From NCBI GenBank assembly GCA_964551735.1, contig CAZKEF010000029.1, forward strand, positions 1-64,000: DNA of 64,000 nucleotides. The letters run 5' to 3'. The position numbers and the translations under genes were made by a program. The notes beneath the pieces were generated by a model that did not search any database, was not told the origin of the DNA, and was given only the letters and a program-made list of their open reading frames with translations. The DNA comes from DAOUAT01 sp964551735. Its GTDB lineage: Bacteria; Chloroflexota; Anaerolineae; CG2-30-64-16. Positions 32,596-40,814 of the stretch are shown in pieces (the stretch's first letter is position 1; each line of letters starts with the position of its first letter).

Positions 32596-33296
32596 ATGGC
32601 TGAAACGATCCTTCTTGTTGACGACGACGCGATGCGCGCGAAACCCTGGCGCTCAACCTGCGCAGCTCGGGCTACGACGTGCTCACGGCTGTTGATGGCA
32701 TGGCCGCCCTGGAAATCGCGCACGCGCGCAAGCCCGACCTGATCATCCTCGATCTGATGCTGCCGGAGCTCGACGGCCTCACCGTCTGCCGCAGCCTTCG
32801 GCAGACTTCCGGCGTCCCCATCCTCATGCTCACCGCCCGGACCGGTGAGCTGGACAAGATCGTGGGCCTGGAGAGCGGCGCCGACGACTACCTGACCAAG
32901 CCGTTCAGTGTCGGGGAGTTGTTGGCGCGCATCCGTGCGCTCCTGCGCCGGGCAAACCCGCGCCAGCCCAGCGATGAGGTGCGGGCTGGCGATCCGGCAT
33001 CTGGCCTGGGGCCAGTCTTGGTCCTCGATCGGGTCAGCCGCCGGGCCTGGCTGGGTGACCAAGAGCTGCTTCTGAGCCCCAAGGAGTTCAACCTGCTGGC
33101 CGAGCTCATCCGGCATCGCGGCGCCCTACTCTCCCGCGATCTACTCCTGAATCGCGTGTGGGGCTACGACTACGTCGGGGACAGCCGCACGGTGGACGTG
33201 CATATTCGTTGGCTATGTGAGAAAACCGAAGTGGATCCATCCGTTCCCCGCCGCATCGTCACCGTGCGCGGCATCGGCTATCGCTTCGAGGGGTGA
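32596..33296 (+). pseudogene. OmpR/PhoB-family response regulator with N-terminal frameshift
   Basis: The start frame reads MAETILLVDDDA (acidic pocket Asp-Asp) and then leaves frame near 32632. The continuing protein resumes one frame over as ETLALNLRSSGYDVLTAVDG. One missing base after GCGAT would restore DDDA-I-ARETLALNL. The remainder is intact: phosphoacceptor LIILDLMLPELDG, conserved Lys in DDYLTKPFSVGEL, and a winged-helix effector (LSPKEFNLLAELIRHRGALL ... RTVDVHIRWL ... VRGIGYRFEG). It could be a true pseudogene or an assembly indel. No histidine kinase gene is adjacent. Confidence 0.8.
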
Positions 33297-33349
33297 GGCA
33301 ACCAATCGGCTCAGCCTGCGTATAGGTATCCGAAAGGAGCGATCGTCAA

Positions 33350-33433
33350 ATGGTGAAACAACCGCCCCGCCGCCAACGCATCCGCCGCGGCGTGATCCTC
33401 GTTTCGTTCATCCTCTTCCCCATCATCAAATAA
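33350..33433 (+). pseudogene. N-terminal stub resembling a 4Fe-4S membrane ferredoxin
   Basis: 27 codons with AAGGAG at good spacing: MVKQPPRRQRIRRGVILVSF then ILFPIIK and stop. This resembles the start of polyferredoxin-type 4Fe-4S membrane proteins (RQxxRxxxIxxSFLLFPxTxxYFSPY), truncated at the first helix. No cysteine motifs follow. Assignment is by N-terminal pattern only. Confidence 0.45.
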
Positions 33434-33449
33434 TCGGAGGTGAAACCCA

Positions 33450-33929
33450 ATGAAAGCACTGGTTGTATATGATTCCATCCACGGCAACACCGAAAAGGTC
33501 GCGCAGACCATCGGCGACGCGCTCAGTAGCGTGGGCGAAGTCCATACCGTACGCGTCGGCGAGGCGCAGCCGGAGCACCTGGCGGGAGTGAGGCTGCTCG
33601 TCGCTGGAGCGCCCACACATGGGGGTATGGCCAGCCCGACGATGAAGGCCTGGCTAAAAGACCTGGCCCCGAACAGCCTGGCCGGGGCCAGGGTCGCAGC
33701 GTTCGACACGCGCGTGGCGGTGGAGGACATCAACTCACGCGCGGCGGCCGTTTTCGTCCGGCTGTTCGGCTACGCCGCCAAGCGCATCGCCGCCGATCTG
33801 ACGAAGCGCGGTGGGACGTTGATCCTACCGGCAGAAGGATTCTATGTCAGAGACACGGAGGGCCCGCTGAAAGCCGGCGAGCTTGAACGCGCGGCGGCCT
33901 GGGGACGCCAGATCGCAACGAAGGCATGA
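33450..33929 (+). CDS. Flavodoxin-family protein
   Basis: 159 residues. The FMN-phosphate loop is VVYDSIHGNTEKVAQTI (residues 5-21), followed by LLVAGAPTHGGMASPTMKAW and GTLILPAEGFYVRDTEGPL, as in flavodoxin/FMN-binding proteins used as electron carriers or in oxidative-stress response. GGAGGTGAA lies upstream of the ATG. It starts a run of + strand genes after the decayed region and is one of three flavodoxin-like genes within 4.5 kb. Confidence 0.88.
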   Translation: MKALVVYDSIHGNTEKVAQTIGDALSSVGEVHTVRVGEAQPEHLAGVRLLVAGAPTHGGMASPTMKAWLKDLAPNSLAGARVAAFDTRVAVEDINSRAAAVFVRLFGYAAKRIAADLTKRGGTLILPAEGFYVRDTEGPLKAGELERAAAWGRQIATKA

Positions 33930-33945
33930 AGGAGCGAACGATCCC

Positions 33946-34410
33946 ATGAGACCCCAAACACGTAAACGTCCCTTGCTGTTCTGGCTGCTCCTGTTCCTAC
34001 TTTTCTTCCAGGGCCTCTCCGCCGCCCCCAGCGGCTTGATGCTGGCCCTCGACCCGACCGGCGGCCTCCTACAGATGCCGCTGGATATGCTGCAGGGCAC
34101 GCCCTTCCCGAACTTCCTGATCCCCGGCCTGATCCTGTGCGTCGTGCTGGGGTTGGGCGCATTCTTCGTGCTGGCGTGCCTGCTCATCCGGCCCGATTGG
34201 GCCTGGGCCGAGCGGCTCAATCCGTTCCGCGGCCAGCACTGGACATGGGCCGCCGCGGGTGCGTTTGGCCTGGCGCTGATGCTCTGGATCACGGTGCAGG
34301 TATTGATGATCGGCCTGGGGGCATTCATCCAGGTGCTCTATTTCGGCGTCGGGTTGGCGATCCTGCTGCTGACGCTGACACGGCCGGTGCGTGGTTATCT
34401 GCTGCGGTAA
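33946..34410 (+). CDS. Four-helix membrane protein
   Basis: 154 residues with hydrophobic segments near 8-30, 60-82, 98-118 and 122-143. The first may be cleaved or serve as an anchor. AAGGAG lies 11 bases before the ATG, and the gene begins 16 bases after the flavodoxin stop, so the two are likely one transcript. The family is not recognised; there are no catalytic motifs. The sequence is rich in Leu, Phe and Trp with short loops. No function is proposed. Confidence 0.65.
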   Translation: MRPQTRKRPLLFWLLLFLLFFQGLSAAPSGLMLALDPTGGLLQMPLDMLQGTPFPNFLIPGLILCVVLGLGAFFVLACLLIRPDWAWAERLNPFRGQHWTWAAAGAFGLALMLWITVQVLMIGLGAFIQVLYFGVGLAILLLTLTRPVRGYLLR

Positions 34411-34598
34411 GACGGACAAAATCACAACGGCGCTCGATCAGACTGCAGTAACCGAACGGCTGCGGAGTGTGCAGCAAACTGACGGCTTCCTGGGAGACTC
34501 TTGTCACCCGCACCCAGCGAAGGTGTGGCAAAATGGCCACCAACATGTCGTCTGGTAGCCAATTCCACCGAAGAGAAAAACCACCAGGAGGTAATCCC

Positions 34599-34895
34599 AT
34601 GAAGATCGTGCTTGTCGCCGGACTGTTGGTCTTGACCCTCGTCATCCTGGCCGGCTGTGTGGCCGGCCCGAACGCGATGGTTAATGTCCCGAACGAGGAT
34701 GGCCGCGTCGCCGGGTTCTGGCAGGGCCTCTGGCACGGAATCATCGCGCCCGTGACGTTCGTCATCTCGCTCTTCTCGGACACCGTGCACGTTTTCGAGA
34801 CGCACAACAACGGGAACTGGTACGTCTTCGGCTTCCTGCTGGGGCTGACGGCAGTTTGGGGCGGCGGCGGACGAGCGTCGTCGCGGCGGCATTAA
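34599..34895 (+). CDS. Small lipoprotein-like membrane protein (GFWxGLWHG family)
   Basis: 98 residues with AGGAGG before the ATG. The signal peptide ends in a lipobox (LVLTLVILAGC, Cys near 20). The body has GFWQGLWHGIIAPVTFVISL, DTVHVFETHNNGNWYVFGFL and a Gly-rich tail, a pattern found in short conserved membrane proteins of many bacteria. The function of that family is unknown. The preceding 188 bases (34411-34598) contain no supported gene. Confidence 0.75.
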   Translation: MKIVLVAGLLVLTLVILAGCVAGPNAMVNVPNEDGRVAGFWQGLWHGIIAPVTFVISLFSDTVHVFETHNNGNWYVFGFLLGLTAVWGGGGRASSRRH

Positions 34896-35010
34896 GCCAG
34901 GGTATGATGCTATGCCGACCATCATCCACTCAGCATCCTTGAAATACGGGTATATCCCGTTCCGATGATTCGCTTGCAGTCGGCGCCGCGCAAGATGGCT
35001 GGAGAATCGC

Positions 35011-35138
35011 ATGAATAGCGCAGTCACATTCGTGACACCCGGGATTCCGTTCCTTTTGACGGTGGTCGGCGGCTTCTAGCTGAGTCGCGCCGGTAAGCCG
35101 TACAACGGTCTGATCTTCAACGTGCATAATATGATGGT
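35011..35138 (+). pseudogene. Possible decayed small membrane-protein gene
   Basis: ATG with TGGAGA upstream, then NSAVTFVTPGIPFLLTVVGG F and a TAG at 35077. The same frame continues sensibly as LSRAGKPYNGLIFNVHNMM. The continuation looks like protein text (first helix, then a GKPYN loop and next helix), so a nonsense mutation plus truncation is likely. The family is not named with certainty. Confidence 0.35.
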
Positions 35139-35146
35139 GAGCCGTC

Positions 35147-35842
35147 ATGAATCATCAAGCGCCAATCAGCCGGGTTGCCAGGACGAAGGCAGAAGCCAAA
35201 GCCAGCTACGATAGGTTGAGCCGCTGGTACGACCTGCTTGCCGGATCTTCCGAAAGGAAGTACAAAGAAGCGGGTTTACGCAAGCTGAATGTGGGAGCGG
35301 GCGAGATCGTGCTCGAGATCGGCTTCGGGACGGGGCAGTGCCTGACGGCCCTGGCGCAAGCGGCCGGCGACACAGGCAAGGTCTATGGCCTGGATCTGTC
35401 GAACGGGATGCTCAGCGTCGCCCAAGCCAGGCTGAACCGCGCAGGCCTGGCAGGCAACGTGGCGCTGCGGTGCGGCGATGCCGCGTGCCTCCCGTTTGAA
35501 GACAACTTCTTCGATGCGATCTTTATCAGCTTCACCCTTGAACTGTTCGACACGCCGGAAATCCCAATCGTGCTGTGCGAATGTCGAAAATCGTTGCGGT
35601 CGGGCGGCCGCATCTGTGTCGTAGCGATGGCCAAGAAGCAGAAAAGCGGTCTGATGAGCCGGCTCTACGAATGGACGCACGACAAGTTCACGGAATACGT
35701 GGATTGCCGACCGATCTATGTCCGTGAGGCCCTTCAGGAGGCCAGTTTTCAGATCGAAAGTCTGACCGAGATGACGATGTTCGGACTGCCCGTCGATGTC
35801 GTGTTGGGGATCAAGCCAGATCAGAGCGGGCTGCAACGATGA
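35147..35842 (+). CDS. Class I SAM-dependent methyltransferase (UbiE-like)
   Basis: 231 residues. The SAM site is VLEIGFGTGQCLTALAQ (motif I, near 50), with VYGLDLSNGMLSVAQARL as motif II and DAACLPFEDNFFDAIFISF before motif IV. ARTKAEAKASYDRLSRWYD at the start resembles UbiE/Coq5-type C-methyltransferases acting on quinones or lipids. A quinone role is not proven because no menaquinone gene is nearby. Its stop overlaps the ATG of the truncated dehydrogenase (ATGA). Confidence 0.85.
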   Translation: MNHQAPISRVARTKAEAKASYDRLSRWYDLLAGSSERKYKEAGLRKLNVGAGEIVLEIGFGTGQCLTALAQAAGDTGKVYGLDLSNGMLSVAQARLNRAGLAGNVALRCGDAACLPFEDNFFDAIFISFTLELFDTPEIPIVLCECRKSLRSGGRICVVAMAKKQKSGLMSRLYEWTHDKFTEYVDCRPIYVREALQEASFQIESLTEMTMFGLPVDVVLGIKPDQSGLQR

Positions 35843-35997
35843 AATACAGGCTCATCCTGTTAACGAAACTCGGCGGTCTCGAGACGCTGCGTATCGTCGA
35901 AAACGAGTTGCGGTCGCCGGCAGCGCGCGACGTGCGCGTCCGGGTGTTGACGGCCGCGGTCTCCCTGCCCGACGTGGAGGTTCCCAATGTCGCATAG
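35839..35997 (+). pseudogene. N-terminal remnant of an MDR (zinc-alcohol dehydrogenase-like) gene
   Basis: 52 codons overlapping the methyltransferase stop. It reads LILLTKLGGLETLRIVENEL, RSPAARDVRVRVLTAAVSLP DVEV and then stops. This is the first strand region of medium-chain dehydrogenases/quinone reductases (LxxxGGPExLxVxExxxPxxxxxEVxVrVxAAxVSxxD), which run to about 330 residues. Nothing further is present; the next gene's ribosome site and ATG fall inside its last codons. Confidence 0.7.
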
Positions 35998-36679
35998 CGC
36001 GCTGTCCGCTCGCGTTCTTCTCCAGGTGCTCTTCTTCGTCATGGTTGTGCCGTTTCTCCCACTGCTGATCTCGGGACGCGAGGGCTGGTGGGAGGCCGGG
36101 GTCTATGCCATCGTCTGCATCCTGGGCTTTGCGATCAGCCGGGTGCAGGCCGGCCGGCGGCATCCCGGCCTGCTGCGGGAACGCGGCCGCATGTTGCGCC
36201 ACGAAGATGCCAAGCCGTGGGACAAGACCCTGGCGCCGCTGGTCGGGTTGGGCGGCGCGCTGCTGCCGCTGATTGCAGGGTTAGACGCACGCTTCGGCTG
36301 GTCGCCCGGCTTCAGCCTGCCGGTAGAGTTGGCGGCGCTCATCCTCATCGTCGGCGGTTATGCGTTGTCCTCTTACGCGCTGGTCGAGAACGACTTCTTC
36401 TCCGGCATGGTGCGGATCCAGGCCGACCGCGGCCACCGGGTGATCTCCAGCGGCCCCTACCGCTGGCTACGGCATCCCGGCTACGCGGGTGCGCTGCTGG
36501 CTTACGCCGCAACCCCCCTCTTCCTCGATTCCGCCTGGACGTTCTTACCAGCGGCCTTGCTGACCACCGTCCTGGTGATCCGCACGGGGCTGGAGGATCG
36601 CACGTTGCAAGCTGAGCTGGACGGCTACCGCGCCTACGCCGGCCGCGTGCGGTATCGCTTGTTGCCGGGTATCTGGTGA
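35987..36679 (+). CDS. Isoprenylcysteine/phospholipid methyltransferase-type membrane protein (copy 1)
   Basis: 230 residues, about six membrane helices. The C-terminal SAM-binding core is HRVISSGPYRWLRHPGYAGA and EDRTLQAELDGYRAYAGRVR, as in ICMT/PEMT membrane methyltransferases. These methylate lipid or prenylcysteine carboxyl or amine groups; the bacterial substrates are mostly unknown. The ATG follows GGAGG. It is closely similar in layout to the 53820-54539 copy (both end RLLPGxW). It sits between a truncated dehydrogenase and an FMN reductase-like gene. Confidence 0.85.
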   Translation: MSHSALSARVLLQVLFFVMVVPFLPLLISGREGWWEAGVYAIVCILGFAISRVQAGRRHPGLLRERGRMLRHEDAKPWDKTLAPLVGLGGALLPLIAGLDARFGWSPGFSLPVELAALILIVGGYALSSYALVENDFFSGMVRIQADRGHRVISSGPYRWLRHPGYAGALLAYAATPLFLDSAWTFLPAALLTTVLVIRTGLEDRTLQAELDGYRAYAGRVRYRLLPGIW

Positions 36680-36689
36680 GGAGCCAAGC

Positions 36690-37472
36690 TTGCACATCCT
36701 TGCGATTGTGGACAGCCAACGTAAGAAGGGCAACACCGCCCGCTTCGTGCAGCTTATCGGCGCGGAGCTGGTGGCTCTGGCCGAACGCGCCGGCCAGCCG
36801 TTGGCCTTCGAGACGGTCTACCTGGGCGACCTGGCCATCGGCTCCTGCCGCGGCTACCGGGCGTGTTTTGACCGGGAGGAGGCGAAGTGCCCGGAGCGCG
36901 ATGACCTGTCGGCCATCAAGGCGCAGATGGACGCGGCCGACGGCCTGCTGCTCGCCAGCCCGGTCTATGTAGACGACGTGAGCGGCCTGGTCAAGACCTG
37001 GATGGATCGGCCGGCGTATCTGTGTCACCGGCCCGGCTGCGGCGGCAAATGCGCGTACGTAGTGGCCACCGTGGGCGGCGGCCCCACCAGCCACACCCTG
37101 CGCACCATGAACGGCGCGCTGCTCACCTGGGGCTATCACCTGACAGGGCAGACCGGCCTCAAGATGGGCGCGCTGGCGCCGGCCGCTGACATGGCGCGCT
37201 ATCAACCGGAGGCGTTCAGGGTCGCCGGCCGCCTGTTCGGCGCGATCGCGCGCGGGGATGCCCTGCGGCCGGCCTTCGTCTCGCTGCTGGCCTTCAAGAT
37301 CCAGCAGTTGGCCTGGCAGCGCCAGCCGCCGGATTCGCATGATGTCGCGTACTGGCGCGCACGCGGCTGGTTTGACCCCGGCTGCACCTTCTACGTGCCG
37401 CACCGCGCGGGCCGGCTCAAGGTGGCGCTGGTGCGGCTGGCGGGTGCGGGAATCTCTCGCTTTGTGGTGTAA
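36690..37472 (+). CDS. Flavodoxin-like NAD(P)H-dependent FMN reductase family protein
   Basis: 260 residues from TTG, with GAGGAG 7 bases upstream. The N-terminus ILAIVDSQRKKGNTARFVQ is the FMN-binding loop. ASPVYVDDVSGLVKTWMDR is the conserved SPVY-type segment. A Cys-containing insert (YRACFDREEAKCPERDDL) recalls iron-sulfur flavoproteins but lacks a full cluster motif. The C-terminal third (DSHDVAYWRARGWFDPGCTFYVPH) is specific to a flavodoxin-like subfamily. Likely a cytosolic flavin reductase; the partner is unknown. Confidence 0.82.
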   Translation: MHILAIVDSQRKKGNTARFVQLIGAELVALAERAGQPLAFETVYLGDLAIGSCRGYRACFDREEAKCPERDDLSAIKAQMDAADGLLLASPVYVDDVSGLVKTWMDRPAYLCHRPGCGGKCAYVVATVGGGPTSHTLRTMNGALLTWGYHLTGQTGLKMGALAPAADMARYQPEAFRVAGRLFGAIARGDALRPAFVSLLAFKIQQLAWQRQPPDSHDVAYWRARGWFDPGCTFYVPHRAGRLKVALVRLAGAGISRFVV

Positions 37473-37482
37473 GAAGAAACCA

Positions 37483-37989
37483 ATGGCAGACACGATCCTC
37501 ATTGCTTATGCGACTCGCTATGGATCCACGCAAGAGGTTGCCGGCAAGATCGCGGCGACGCTGCGGGAAAACGGCCTGCCGGCGAACGTGCAACCCGTCA
37601 AGCAGGTGCGGACGCTGGAGGGCTACCGCGCGGTGGTCGTGGGCGCGCCGCTGTACATGTCCGATTGGCTCAAGGAGACGCGCGATTTCCTGTCACGCCA
37701 CCGCGCGACGCTGACGACATGGCCCGTGGCCGTTTTCGCCCTTGGCCCGACCGAGGACAAGGAAAAGGACTGGACGGAAACGCGGCAACAACTCGATAAG
37801 GTGTTGGCGAAATTCCCCTGGTTAAGGCCGGTCGCGGTCGAGTTGTTCGGCGGCAAGTTCGACCCGGCCAGGCTGACCTTTCCCTACAACCTGATTCCGG
37901 CGCTCAAGCGCATGCCGGTGAGCGACATCCGCGATTGGGAAGCGATCCAGGCGTGGGCCAGCAGCCTGGTCGAAAAACTTAGGCCGTGA
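37483..37989 (+). CDS. Flavodoxin-domain protein (HemG-like)
   Basis: 168 residues. IAYATRYGSTQEVAGKIAATL is the FMN-phosphate loop, and AVVVGAPLYMSDWLKETRDFL, FALGPTEDKEKDWTETRQQL and ELFGGKFDPARL follow, resembling protoporphyrinogen-oxidase HemG and menaquinone-dependent flavodoxins. A role in heme synthesis is not proven because no heme genes are adjacent. The ATG is 11 bases after the previous stop; the ribosome site is weak (AGAAGAAA). The three flavodoxin-like genes around 33-38 kb point to redox functions. Confidence 0.82.
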   Translation: MADTILIAYATRYGSTQEVAGKIAATLRENGLPANVQPVKQVRTLEGYRAVVVGAPLYMSDWLKETRDFLSRHRATLTTWPVAVFALGPTEDKEKDWTETRQQLDKVLAKFPWLRPVAVELFGGKFDPARLTFPYNLIPALKRMPVSDIRDWEAIQAWASSLVEKLRP

Positions 37990-38013
37990 GCAAAAAGGGG
38001 TCTGCGGCCAGCC

Positions 38014-38223
38014 TTGCGGGCGCTATTCGAAGAAAGCGAACGGGCCGGGCTGCCGCTCTATCTGAAGACCGAGACCGCAAGCAACGTCCGCATGTACGAG
38101 CGATTTGGATTTGTCGTCGCCAAAGAGATCGCTCTGCCCATCATCAACCTGCCTATGTGGGAAATGGTCAGGGACGTGAGTAAGAAACGTCCGTCCGGCG
38201 ACCAGACCAAGGAGCAAGCGTAA
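38014..38223 (+). pseudogene. C-terminal remnant of a GNAT acetyltransferase
   Basis: The frame reads ESERAGLPLYLKTETASNVR MYERFGFVVAKEIALP, the closing beta-strand region of GNAT enzymes (PxYLETxxxxNVxxYxrfGF). The acetyl-CoA loop and N-terminus are missing, and no proper start is present. The TAA overlaps the ATG of the next gene. Confidence 0.65.
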
Positions 38224-38687
38224 TGCTGGCGCGTATCTCAACGGTTTTCGATTGCACGGCCGAACAACTCTGGGCTGAAATCAGCCGCCCGGCCTCGCTG
38301 CGCTTTGTGTCCGCGCCGCTGTTGCATTTCGAGCCGCTGGTCCCTGGCGACCTCGCCGGCGAATGGGCGGTGGACAAGCCTTATGCCTTACGGCTGTCCC
38401 TGTTCGGCTTTCTGCCTGCTGGCGAGCACCGCATCACGCTTGTCACCATTGACCGGGAGGCGAACCTGATCGAGAGCCAGGAAAGCGGCGCGCTCGCGCC
38501 GGTCTGGAACCACACCATCCGCTTTCATGCGCTGGAGGACGGCAGACTGCACTACACCGACGAGATCGAAATCCGGGCCGGGCTGTTGACCGGGGTCGTC
38601 TGGGCCTTTGCGCACCTGTTCTATCGTCACCGCCAGCGGCGCTGGAAGAGACTCCTGCGCCGGAGAATGAAGGATTTGCAGACTTGA
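38223..38687 (+). CDS. SRPBCC-like small protein
   Basis: 154 residues, start coupled to the upstream stop (TAATG). DCTAEQLWAEISRPASLRFV at the N-terminus and the alternating strands VTIDREANLIESQESGAL, WNHTIRFHALEDGRLHYTDE and a C-terminal helix match START/polyketide-cyclase-like folds that bind hydrophobic ligands. A basic end (RQRRWKRLLRRRMK) suggests contact with membrane or nucleic acid. No specific function is known. One base separates it from the next membrane gene. Confidence 0.7.
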   Translation: MLARISTVFDCTAEQLWAEISRPASLRFVSAPLLHFEPLVPGDLAGEWAVDKPYALRLSLFGFLPAGEHRITLVTIDREANLIESQESGALAPVWNHTIRFHALEDGRLHYTDEIEIRAGLLTGVVWAFAHLFYRHRQRRWKRLLRRRMKDLQT

Positions 38688-38688
38688 A

Positions 38689-39402
38689 ATGAACCGGGCT
38701 GCTACCTGGAAACCGCTGTATCGCGCAGGCGCGCTTGCTGCCCTGCTCGCCGCCCTTGCATTTCGCCGCAACATCGGCGCCGAAGTGACGCTCTTCACCG
38801 GCATGGAGGCGCTTCCGACCAACGCGGCGGAATGGTTCAGCCTGCTACAGAGCAATCCCTTCGTGGGGCTGTCATTTCTGGCTTTTTTCGACTTGCTCAA
38901 TTACGCCCTGGTCGGAGTGATATTCCTGGCGTTGGCAGCGGCGCTCTGGCAGGTCAACAGGAGCGTCGCGGTCATCGCCCTCGCCAGCGGGTTGGTGGGC
39001 GTCACCCTCAACCTGGCATCGAACACCTCGTTGACCATGCTCTCGCTCAGCCAACGTTACAACATCGCGACCTCCGCAGCGCACAGAGCCGACCTGTTAG
39101 CCGCCGGGCAGGCTGTCCTGGCGGGCAACGACCCGCTGGCGGCTATCCCTGGCACAGGCGCGCTGGTCAGTTTGCTGCTGGTCGCCCTGGCGGGACTGCT
39201 CTTTGCGGTACTGTTGCTGCCCGCCCATCGTGTGACGGCCATCCTCGGCCTGCTTGCCAGCGGCTGCGACCTGGCCTATTGCCTCGTCTTTCCCCTGACG
39301 CCGGTCGCGCCGGTCTATCTGCTCCTGGCGGCGGCCGGGTTGTTCTGGATGCTCTGGCATTTGCTGGCAGCTCGCGTTCTGTTTCAACGACTGAAGGAGT
39401 AG
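38689..39402 (+). CDS. DUF4386-like six-helix membrane protein
   Basis: 237 residues, mostly hydrophobic with about six membrane helices. The pattern of NAAEWFSLLQSNPFVGLSFL and SGLVGVTLNLASNTSLTMLS, followed by a loop with ATSAAHRADLLAAGQA, resembles DUF4386 family proteins. The role is unknown. It starts one base after the SRPBCC-like stop, so the two are probably translated together. Confidence 0.7.
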   Translation: MNRAATWKPLYRAGALAALLAALAFRRNIGAEVTLFTGMEALPTNAAEWFSLLQSNPFVGLSFLAFFDLLNYALVGVIFLALAAALWQVNRSVAVIALASGLVGVTLNLASNTSLTMLSLSQRYNIATSAAHRADLLAAGQAVLAGNDPLAAIPGTGALVSLLLVALAGLLFAVLLLPAHRVTAILGLLASGCDLAYCLVFPLTPVAPVYLLLAAAGLFWMLWHLLAARVLFQRLKE

Positions 39403-39667
39403 CGGTGAAAGGGGATCCCTTTGAAGATCATCTGCTTTTCACATTTCTATTACCTCCGATGCGAGACGCGTCCTGCTCACGCCGCACGCCCCGGCGCCCC
39501 TGGTCAACCCGCTGGCCCAGCCCCAGGTCGAACCACGTGCCCACATTGGTCAAGAGCGCGCCGCTCAGGGAAGTGAGATGCTCCGCATTCTGGTGTATAA
39601 TGCGGATGCATCACACCAAGGAAGACATCGCCCCACTGACTTATCAAGAGACCCAGGAGGCTGTCCT
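39403..39667. other. Intergenic region with a TATAAT box
   Basis: A GTG at 39404 behind AAGGAG begins a short frame (VKGDPFEDHLLFTFLLPP) that soon loses protein character; it could be another stub but matches no family. TATAAT at 39596-39601 lies about 65 bases before the next gene and may be its -10; a convincing -35 is not visible. Confidence 0.4.
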
Positions 39668-40717
39668 ATGACCACAGCAGACCTGCGTGAGCAACCGAAG
39701 AATCTGTACGCGCCGCCGGCCGGGAAGACTGAAAGCGGGACGATGCGTCAGCTTCTCGTCGAATGCAGCGACCCCGGCCTGGTGATCTCGCTGGCCGAGG
39801 AGCTGGAAAACGTGCTGCAGCACATTGACTTTGACCGCGCCCGCGCCTTGCAGCAGCAACTGACCGACCTGGCGCAGGCGCTTGGCCCCGAGATCGCGGG
39901 CGCCTGGCGCGGCTTCCGGCTGGAAGTCCCCAGCGACGGCGGCAGCCCGCCGGCCTTCGGCAACCGGGAGGGCATGAAGGAAGACGAAAAGCCTTTGCAG
40001 ACCCTCCTGGCCCAGGCGGCCGAGCGCGGCCTCGGCCAGTTCGAGTTGCGTTGGACCTGGCTCCTGCCCCAGGGCGGCCCGGAGCCGGAGACCCGCGACC
40101 AGTTTGTCAGCGACCTGGCCGACGCTATAGTACGCTATGACCGTTTCGAGGAGTTGGGCATTTTCCAGATGCCGACCGACCTGCCCGCGGCGATGGCCGA
40201 ACACCGCCAGCGGCTGATGGCGGAACATGCCGGCGGCGTGCTGCGCGGCCGGGCGCGCTTTCCGGCCGTTGGCTACAAGTGGATTCAGGATTCGGTCGAA
40301 GCGGTGCGAAAGGCGCTGGAAGAAGTGAACACCCGCGCCGAGGCAGTGATGGAGTACGAGCTGGGCCGGCTGGATCCCGCGGCCGTCGAGCCGCCGGAGC
40401 GCATCCGCTGGGCCGCGTTGGCCGTCCGCCTGGGCGTCGAGTTCGAGAAGTGGTGCGCCGCAGCCGAGGAGCCGCTGCCCTACCTCTACCAGCGCGCGGC
40501 GCTGTTCGATCAGTTGTGGGTTGGCTGCCAGGGCTTCAGCCGGGCGCGACCATTCATGGAGCAGCGGTTCCAGGCGATCATCGAGCAGGCCAGGGCCGTC
40601 TACACCGCCGACGGCGTCGCGGCGCTCCAGCACATCTACGATGACCTGCATCGTTCGCCGTGGGATCGCCTGCCGGGCCTGATAGACGGCGACGAAAGGG
40701 AGGAAGGGGAGATATAG
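39668..40717 (+). CDS. Soluble protein of unknown family
   Basis: 349 residues with CAGGAGG before the ATG. Mostly helical, rich in Glu, Ala, Leu and Arg, with no signal peptide, membrane helix or known motif. Two features stand out: an N-terminal coiled-coil-like region (ISLAEELENVLQHIDFDRAR, residues 33-52) and an aromatic-rich C-terminal half (FEKWCAAAEEPLPYLYQR). The acidic tail ends EREEGEI. The next gene encodes a radical SAM protein 97 bases downstream on the same strand, which suggests but does not prove a link. The family is not recognised. Confidence 0.7.
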   Translation: MTTADLREQPKNLYAPPAGKTESGTMRQLLVECSDPGLVISLAEELENVLQHIDFDRARALQQQLTDLAQALGPEIAGAWRGFRLEVPSDGGSPPAFGNREGMKEDEKPLQTLLAQAAERGLGQFELRWTWLLPQGGPEPETRDQFVSDLADAIVRYDRFEELGIFQMPTDLPAAMAEHRQRLMAEHAGGVLRGRARFPAVGYKWIQDSVEAVRKALEEVNTRAEAVMEYELGRLDPAAVEPPERIRWAALAVRLGVEFEKWCAAAEEPLPYLYQRAALFDQLWVGCQGFSRARPFMEQRFQAIIEQARAVYTADGVAALQHIYDDLHRSPWDRLPGLIDGDEREEGEI

Positions 40718-40814
40718 CCGTTATCCGATGCGCCCTCTCTGTGAACCCGTCACCCTGAGCGGATTAACGAAGAGAAGTACAATGCGGCGTCACACCAGCG
40801 AAGGGTCTCACGCT

